The notes under the pieces are model-generated. The model was given only the letters and a program-made list of their open reading frames with translations, was not told the DNA's origin and made no database searches. Below are positions 57,721 through 64,000 of a stretch of DNA of 64,000 bases, piece after piece. The position numbers were made by a program, and so were the translations under genes. The first letter of the stretch is position 1, and the number at the start of each line of letters is the position of its first letter. Source of the stretch: Undaria pinnatifida (lineage: Eukaryota; Sar; Phaeophyceae; Laminariales; Alariaceae); the NCBI GenBank assembly GCA_012845835.1, contig JABAKD010000002.1:19056629-19120628 (forward strand), read 5' to 3'.

Positions 57721-58642
57721 ATATATTACTATACACGAGTACGGGTGGTGCTCTTATTATGCTCCCTTGCACCCGGACCCATGGCACGGAAGAACAACGT
57801 AATAAAAACGGAGAAAAACTAACTGGTGTTCTTTACGAGTACGGCATTTTTTGTTCCCCCTTTCCCTTAATTGTAGTTTGCGTTGGCTTTATTATAGATT
57901 TTCTCTCCGAGCTTCTTTATGTATTATTTAATCTCCTGTATTTTACTGCCTCAGTCGACCTCCACTGATCTGTACAGGCTCGAGGTGCCTTGTATATTAA
58001 CTTCTCTGGCGTGGAAGCAGTTCGAAACAACGAAACATAATGTTTTGCGTTCATTGCGGCTATCGGTTGCGTTCAAGAGAGCTCCAGCACATCGATACCG
58101 AGTAATACAGAAAGAACGCTTTGCTGGCATTGAAAATCATGCGTTGATCGCCACTCAATACGTAGACAGCCCGAGTCTCTCTCGACCAAGCGGGGACAAA
58201 ACATAGCACTCGCACCCTGCTTGACAACAGCAGTACGCTGTCCCGAATGTATTGATTGGCTCCCGGAACGACATTTTCGAAGAGCGCCACAAGCCCCGAC
58301 TACGCGCGCGATAATGAGCTATTCGCTAAAAAAGCACTCGATTTTGTCGAGCCCCAGTCTGGCGCTACTGTGCTCAGCGAGTAGTCTACGCGAGTCTTAC
58401 AATATGCCGGGCACCATGTACAGCAACTAATAGATCAAAGACATATCCCAACCTCTTAACAGCGAAGAACCGTTTGAAGATTCACGAAAAAAAGAACACG
58501 AAAAAAAAAGTTGGCAACAGGGGGGCGATCACTGAACCATTTTGCCGACAATCGTTTGTACAGGGGGAAAACGGTAAACCTCATTTATCACTCCGACCAA
58601 CACAAACAATGCAAGCGACATTCCTATAAATGCCGCTTTTTC
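57721..58642. other. Region downstream of STN1, nothing identified
   Basis: Open frames such as 57919-58206 (plus) and 58060-58290 (minus) show no domain. The right end probably includes the 3' untranslated region of STN1 on the minus strand. Confidence 0.3.
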
Positions 58643-61600
58643 CTAGTGCGGGCTTTGCGGCTGCGCCGAAGTCTTTTTCATGCGATGTATACAAGCTCGT
58701 ATGCGAGCGCCAGGAACGTGGTGAAAAAGAGCCGAGCCCTGCATGACCCTGATAATTTCATTCTCCTGTGTTAAGCGCAGCCCCCTCTCTCGACACGCTG
58801 CCTCCACACCGGGCTGCAATGCACGCCCTCTAGAAAGTAACAGGTACACGTCCCGGGCCTTGTCCGCGAAGTGCAGAGCGCCATCCCTGTGCAGGCTGGA
58901 CATGACCGCCCGCAGCAGCTTGATAACCTTGGCCTTGCTTACTGCCGTTTCGGTACCCTTTGCCAGCTTGCCACTAGCATCGTTGCCAACGCTACCGCCG
59001 GTAGACCCCCCCGAGGTTTCCGCCGGCGGCGGACTCTTTTTCGCCTCATGTGCGTTGCGTGCGGCTGTGACGGCTGTGCCATCCCGACGTCCAGTGGTCA
59101 CGGCTGATCGTGTTGCTGAAACAACGCGGGCTGCAGCCTCCTTCAAGGAAGGATCGTCCCTTACATCTCTGGCGAACTGGAAGTGGAGGTGCTCGTTCGG
59201 ATCAAGGTTTTCTTCCTTCGCTGCCAAGCGTGAAAGCAAGGCGTCCCGAAACTCGAAGTCCGGATCTAACGCGAGCGGTGCCGCTACGCAGCGACAATAC
59301 CCGACTTGTTCCGCGTAAGGAGCGTCACAATCGCATCGTGTTACTCGAGCCTGAGTAGAATTTGCAACAAGCTCGTCGTCGACGTATTCGCTGCGCTGGA
59401 TGACCAGAGTGGACAAGGAGTGGGGCAACGGGGAGCGGTCGCGCAGTGGGGGTCAAGACGCGGCGCGGTATTCGTTAACCCTTTTAGAATCCCAACACGC
59501 CTGCCTATACTACTTCCAAGTAGATTGCCCCCCAAAATGGGTTTCCAGTTGTAAAGGCGTTAATGACGCGTGGTACGATACGGGCGCACCCTAAACTCTG
59601 AGGCTCCTCGTTTGAGGAGGTCCACACCGTGCCCAAAGCCTGATCGTAACAAAGCATGAGAGTTTAACTCGATGAACAGTCCTGCGCGTTATTAATATTG
59701 ATAATTATTTACTACTGTACCTGGTATTTAACATGTTGACATATTGCTATTAACACTCACAAATCATGACAACTTACTACCTCGTGATGAAGCAGGTACA
59801 GTTGCTACCATTATTATTCTTGATAACAATTTCGTTGTTGATGTCCAGCCTGGCAGCATCCATAGGAGTCATGTACATTCAGAGGATACCGCATCTGTAA
59901 AACGAGCGGACGGTGTATCACACAGCTTGCAAAGGCGTGTACCGACCCTAAACACGATCGAATTCACAGCTGACGGTATTTGGAACAATTTAAAGAAATA
60001 ATTATATTGTAAACCTCAACGGAGCAGTTCCTTAGTTACCCCTTCAGAGCCTTAAAATCCCTCCATAAACTAACTTCAAGTAAATTTGTCCCCAAAAAGG
60101 GTTTCCAGTAGTGACGGCGTTAAGGATCCCCGTCATTCACGAATGTGTTGACCTCGAAGTGCTACCCCTATCAAAGCACGCGTCTGATGCCACTGCGCCC
60201 CCACAATTCTACCAAGAGGCAATGCACTGTAGATTTGTTGTGGCTATCATGAGAGGCACGATGATTGCACATTGTACGGAACAACCCCGCAACCTCGCCG
60301 CACACTGCATTTGTGCGATGTCCACAATAACGCGCCTGGTGTACTCGTGCGTGGTGACTGCGCATCAACTAGGTATGTATCGTTATGAATCTAAAAAATC
60401 TATGTTCTAATAAATGAGCCTCGATAACTGTCACCGTTTTAGCATGCCATCCAGTCCAAGATCATCAGGTCGGACGTTGCAATGATCAGGTAGGCGGGAC
60501 ACACGAACACGGTAAACGAAGATGACGAGCGCGGTATGCTCATCGGCGGGTTTGCGCTATTGGGACCCAGGTCTAGCGATCTAAAAAGCGGCAAAATATG
60601 GTTTCGTCCACCTTCTACGACGAGCGTGCAACAGCAAAAGCATCAGTATGCTGTGCGCATGCCGTGCACATGTTTCCGTAACACTGCAAACACGTCCGCA
60701 ATCCCAGCAGGCTGGGCTTGTTCGCGTGGCCGATGCTGTACTCGTCAGTTGCTTTCGGCAGTTTTTTCCTCTGAAGTTCTAAACGGGTTAAACGCAACCA
60801 AAACGTTCTTCTCCCAGGAAACTTTCAAGGCTTCACATCCCGCCAAGTTTTCGCACCCCACTCACCCGAAAGCGAAGACTGTACACCGTTTTCCTTAGCT
60901 CCACGCATCGCAACCATTGAAGAGTTTCCTCGTTCGGATCGACAGGTTTTCGCGCTGAGGTGATAACTAGTTCCCGCGCTCTGCTTAAGTTAACGCGGCG
61001 TTCGGGCGAGAACGGGCACGGTAAACCAGTACTTGAGACGAACGTACAAAGCAAGCGGCGGCGATTTAGCAAGGGTGATAATGACCATGGTTGGCAGGCA
61101 CAAGCCATTTCGTGGATATACCGCGGATATACAGCAGTGGCGTGGGTGGACAGCACTCCAGGCACGTGAGACAGTCTACGGACCCAGCTATTTCATCAGC
61201 ACCATGTGCAACGAGGTGCGCCTTAAGCGACTGCAAATGCCCGGCGTGGGTGAAGACTACAAAAGTTGCGGCGATGCTAAAGATCTCCGAAATTTCCGCG
61301 GCCAAGGTATACATAATGCATACTATCCATCCGGGGAGAACAGGCGCGAGCCCCGTGTGGCTAGACTCAACCGCACTGCTGTAGGTGCGTCGGATGCTAT
61401 CGTTGCCGGTGAAAAACAGACGGAAGACGTTTGGAAAGTCAAAGACTTCGATGGGGTTAACGCGCTGCTACCGGGGTAAAACGCTTTATGCGCGTCAACG
61501 AGGTACCAATGTAACTCTAAGCGTAACAAGTGTACTCGAAGCCGCGCGGTCATCATTAGACTACGGAAAGCAAAACGAGTCGCCATTTCTCAGGACCCGA

Positions 61601-62560
61601 ATCAGGAAGGGCGAACCTCTCGTTTCCCTCTCATGCAGGATATCGTGTCGGCCACTCTGTTGTAGCTCACCCCTTGAAGCGTTTGAGCTTTCCCTGAACG
61701 AGCAAGAGGTCGCCTAAGTCATGCCGTTCCCTGTGCCCCTGGTCTTGGCGCCCACTGCCGACGTTGTTGTCATACTGCGTGCACGGAAGCAGTCCAGTGC
61801 CGTCGTCGATGATGTATTTCACTGTACACCGCCAGCGGTGAGAAACGAAACCCAGTTAAGCGGTACGACAAGGGGTAAGAGAAGAGACGAACGTGGTAAA
61901 AAAATTGCGTCGAGATGTTTTTGAGTCGGCAAGGTCTGCCTGTATGGTCAGATTTCAGACGCTCCAATGACGGTTGATACTTGGACGCCTGTATCAAGCA
62001 AACCACTGCTCTTCTGTCTTCCACGTGGTACAATACGTCCGCAAGCACCGAGACCCTTTCCAGAACAACCCGCATAGCTCTATCGCCCACGCCTAGCATC
62101 GAACGCCCCCAGCGGGAAAACAAAGTTAAGAGCGACGGCTTGACGCATACAGTACAGGACACCAAATAAGAAACACGCCAACAAGAAAGCCAGGCTGACA
62201 TTCGCACAACATTAAGAAATCCGGGACCCGTTGTAGTGCAAGTAGTGTGTAGAACGCGCCCTCTCCCAGATAAGAAACCCAAGCCTGGATCAGTATTGGT
62301 GATTCCTATTAGGGGTCCTGTGTTATATTATAAGAAAAGCAGCAGACGCCACCCCTCTCACCGTATCCGCCGAACATCTTCGTTGCTCCTGGTTTGACGT
62401 GGACAACCATGCCCAGAACCTCGACCCGGTGAATCGCCTTGCCGTGCAAAACGTGGGAGTCATCGATGCCGTCCAACGTGTCCAACCCGTGCACATCTCG
62501 CGCGAACAGCTTGACGTAGCTCTTTTCGATGACCGGTGGAATCCGCACGAAAACAGGCAC
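58643..62560 (-). CDS. STN1: STN1 homologue, CST complex telomere-capping subunit, split gene
   Basis: STN1 binds single-stranded telomeric DNA with CTC1 and TEN1 and recruits DNA polymerase alpha for C-strand fill-in. On the minus strand five exons are collinear with the family. About 62560-62362 has VKLFARDV then KAIHRVEVLGMVV (OB-fold start). 62092-61981 has LYHVEDRRAVVCLI. 61730-61671 has LGDLLLVQGKLKRF. 60980-60866 has ARELVITSARK, DPNEETLQWL and VELRKTVY (OB-fold end). 59350-58643 has CDCDAPYAEQVGYCRC, LDPDFEFRDALL and the winged-helix part VIKLLRAVMSSLHRDGAL with DVYLLL. Donors are GTGAGA, GTATCA, GTGAGC and GTGAGT; acceptors are TAG, CAG, CAG and CAG; every junction keeps frame (phases 1, 2, 2, 0). 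The first coding exon is not found: a TAA lies in frame upstream and no ATG follows it. Confidence 0.85.
59351..60865 (-). other. Large intron of STN1 containing a repeat fragment
   Basis: 1,515 bp between donor GTGAGT (60865) and acceptor ACTCAG (59351), phase 0. It carries a RepC-related fragment (about 59535-60130), which explains its size relative to the other introns (about 269, 250 and 690 bp). Open frames inside, such as 60111-60410, are not supported as genes. Confidence 0.7.
59535..60130 (+). repeat. RepC-related fragment (copy 6) in the STN1 intron
   Basis: GGTGTATCACACAGCTTGC then TCGAATTCACAGCTGACG (59911-59975) is a diverged RepC end block, closest to the variant at 12215-12275. 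Flanking blocks AATGGGTTTCCAGTTG (59536) and AAGGGTTTCCAGTAG (60096), each followed by GGCGTTAA, form a direct repeat of about 40 bp around it. Confidence 0.6.
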
Positions 62561-62908
62561 GAGACGATGCGGGTGTTACCATGGATGCCCCCGGCACTTG
62601 ATACTAAAGTTGAGTACTTTCGGGGGGGGAACACTGGCAGAATTCTGCGAGTACTGGCAGCAAAAAGCAGTACTCGGAGTATGAACGAGAAGGCGCTTCG
62701 CTCAGGAAGGAAAAGTAGAAGAAAAATTGTGAAGCGGACAGAGGTCCGTGATTTGTTGTAGGTGCGAACTTGCGAATTGATAATGCCAAGAGACCCGCCT
62801 CCATGCTTCACGAACACAACTCGGGCACCACACGTATGCCGTATGCGCCTGGTATCTTACTGTCGTACTTGCGATGTATATGTCATACGTCGCTATGCCC
62901 TCGTTTTT
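62561..62908. other. Upstream region of STN1
   Basis: Probably holds the N-terminal exon and promoter of STN1 on the minus strand. Candidate ATGs on that strand include those at about 62804 and 62817, but I cannot choose between them. No other gene seen. Confidence 0.35.
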
Positions 62909-63000
62909 ATCCTAGATAATAATCCAGAAGTGCGGTAGAGGCGGCTCGAGGAACAGCGGAGGAGCCGCCTCTACCGCACTTCTGGATTGTTATCTAGGAT
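62909..63000. repeat. Hairpin with 39-bp arms
   Basis: Arms 62909-62947 and 62962-63000 are reverse complements with one mismatch, around a 14-base loop. The arm starts ATCCTAGATAA and ends GAGGCGGCTC. Confidence 0.92.
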
Positions 63001-63219
63001 CAAGTATGGAAATCGGGGAGTATTTTCATCTGTGAATTTAATGGGTAGGGTTGGGGGTCAGGGTTAGGGGTAGGGTTAGGTTTAGTATCTAAAGTAGTAT
63101 TTTGGGCAGTTTTTGATAATTTCCTTCTCAAAATACTGGGAGCAAACGTGGACCAAACCAAATTCCCCGATTTCCATACTTTATCCTAGATATCATCCAG
63201 AAGTGCGGTGAGGCGGCTC
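62962..63219. mobile_element. MITE-like element with telomere-like core
   Basis: The right arm of the hairpin plus CAAGTATGGAAATCGGGGA (62962-63019) is repeated inverted at 63164-63219, giving terminal inverted repeats of about 57 bp around a 258-bp unit with no coding capacity. The left hairpin arm is a third copy of the terminus, as if a second element had lost its interior. Confidence 0.75.
63043..63086 (+). repeat. Short telomere-like tract (TTAGGG variants)
   Basis: About 44 bp of GGGTAGGGTTG, AGGGTTAGGGGTAGGG and TTAGGTTTAG. The core fits degenerate TTAGGG units. It lies inside the MITE-like element, so it is an internal tract and not a chromosome end. Confidence 0.7.
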
Positions 63220-63610
63220 GTACGTCATCATCGCTTTGGAACGGCAGCCATCATTTTTTTTACAAATGCTGGTATTGGGGATTGCGTTCAAAAGTTTCTG
63301 CTTTCAACTCCCCGACCTCCTGCCCCGTACCAAACCCCAGCCTAATCGTACGCAACCTCACGTGAAGTTCCGTACTTTAATGGTAAAGGTCTTCTTCCCG
63401 TCTCTCAGTACTTCTCCGCCTGTCTATCCACTGAGCCCGCCAAGCTTTCTGGCCGTCTTCTTCCCCATCCCCCTTTCCATCCTACCGCTGCTGTGAATTT
63501 GATTTTCTTGGGGCATTCACTTAAAATTGAAAATTTCTACTACTGCTGGTGCACAAAAAAACGTCACACCAGTTACGTCAGTACTATGTGCCAGCTGTCA
63601 GTAGTATACT
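63220..63610. other. Unassigned stretch right of the MITE-like element
   Basis: No gene supported. The open frame 63236-63496 is Pro/Leu/Phe-rich without a recognisable domain. Confidence 0.3.
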
Positions 63611-63860
63611 ACTATATATAAATTCGTCTAGGGTGGCCGATACGAGCAGGCCAAGCGGGCTCGCTTTTACAGGGCCTTTTGGCCCGAATGGCTTCTTTCA
63701 TTCAGACCTCTCCGCCCGACTAGCTTCCTTCATTCAGACGACTAGCTTCTTTCAACTTCTCGGCCCGATTAGTTTCTTGCTTTTACAGACTTCTTGGCCC
63801 GACTAGCACCAGCAGCCTTTTCGCTTACTAGCCCGTTGAGCACGCGACAAAAAACGTACG
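63611..63860 (+). promoter_or_regulatory. Candidate promoter and leader
   Basis: ACTATATATAAATT (63611-63624) is a TATA-like sequence. It is followed by a leader with short repeats of GGCCCGACTAGCTTCTTTC-like units (63660-63800) and then an ATG at 63864. The assignment is by position and motif only. Confidence 0.35.
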
Positions 63861-63863
63861 AGC

Positions 63864-64000
63864 ATGGCCAGCAACAACTCGTTTCAGCTGACGTATCTGG
63901 ACCTGCTGGACACCTCTCACAACACCAACCTCGCCATCCATCAGCAGGGGAAAAGCTGTTGCTCTGCTCTGCTTGCCTGCTGCTGCTGTTGGTGCTACTG
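63864..64000 (+). CDS. Possible start of an unidentified gene, cut by the window end
   Basis: From the ATG at 63864 the frame is open to the window edge, about 45 codons: MASNNSFQLTYLDLL... followed by a Cys/Ala/Leu-rich stretch (CCSALLACCCC) encoded by CTGCTGCTG-like repeats. I do not recognise it. The first 25 residues have ordinary composition; the Cys-rich part may instead be an intron or repeat. A TATA-like box lies 240 bp upstream. Confidence 0.3.
   Translation, partial: MASNNSFQLTYLDLLDTSHNTNLAIHQQGKSCCSALLACCCCWCY

Noticed and set aside
59110..61717. Several plus-strand frames (for example 61033-61479 and 61385-61717) as genes
   Set aside because: They lie opposite STN1 exons and introns and show no domain, while the minus strand gives collinear family motifs and splice sites.
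63043..63086. Chromosome end
   Set aside because: The tract is only about 44 bp, degenerate and inside a MITE-like element with sequence continuing on both sides.

Overview
This is a eukaryotic nuclear window dominated by retroelements and simple or complex repeats. The evidence is spliceosomal introns, LTR, tyrosine-recombinase and Penelope-like retrotransposons, long poly-C arrays and one intron-bearing host gene. The species cannot be fixed from the sequence. A protist or alga with an expanded mobilome (for example a stramenopile such as a brown alga) fits the mix of chromodomain Ty3/gypsy, Ngaro and Penelope-like elements, but that is inference.

Layout. 1 to about 8.84 kb: the 3' part of a decayed Ty3/gypsy chromovirus (gag remnant, protease, RT, RNase H, integrase, chromodomain, Tudor-like tail, start of the 3' LTR at 8610). 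9.26-11.88 kb: a foldback element with about 365-bp terminal inverted repeats and a long CAA microsatellite inside. 12.03-13.43 kb: first copy of a poly-C-bearing dispersed repeat, here called RepC, which recurs at 19.5-20.5, 50.9-51.1, 54.05-55.34, 57.2-57.7 and 59.9 kb. 13.73-18.63 kb: a 4.9-kb LTR element with no recognisable pol.

22.39-28.14 kb: a structurally complete Ngaro retrotransposon (A1-ORFs-B1-A2-B2 split direct repeats; Gag with a CCCH finger, RT/RNase H, tyrosine recombinase), all three frames open. 28.39-28.47 kb: a tRNA-like sequence. 28.52-42.31 kb: a 13.8-kb LTR element with nearly identical 519-bp LTRs and an ATAC target duplication but no recognisable pol (LARD type). 42.55-45.66 kb: a 3.1-kb short LTR element. 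45.8-46.74 kb: poly-C array. 46.88-50.15 kb: a Penelope-like element with the GIY-YIG endonuclease at the N terminus, a CxC motif and a telomerase-related RT, damaged by one stop and two frameshifts.

50.3-57.7 kb: tandem and poly-C repeats. 58.64-62.56 kb, minus strand: a split gene that I assign to STN1, the telomere-capping CST subunit, from five collinear exons joined in frame by consensus splice sites. 62.91-63.22 kb: a MITE-like hairpin element that carries telomere-like repeats. 63.6-64.0 kb: possible promoter and first codons of another gene that leaves the window.

Functionally almost everything is selfish DNA. The pol-less LTR elements must have been moved by enzymes supplied in trans, and the 13.8-kb element shares its pre-LTR (polypurine) motif with the decayed chromovirus at the left edge. 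The apparent host gene is STN1.
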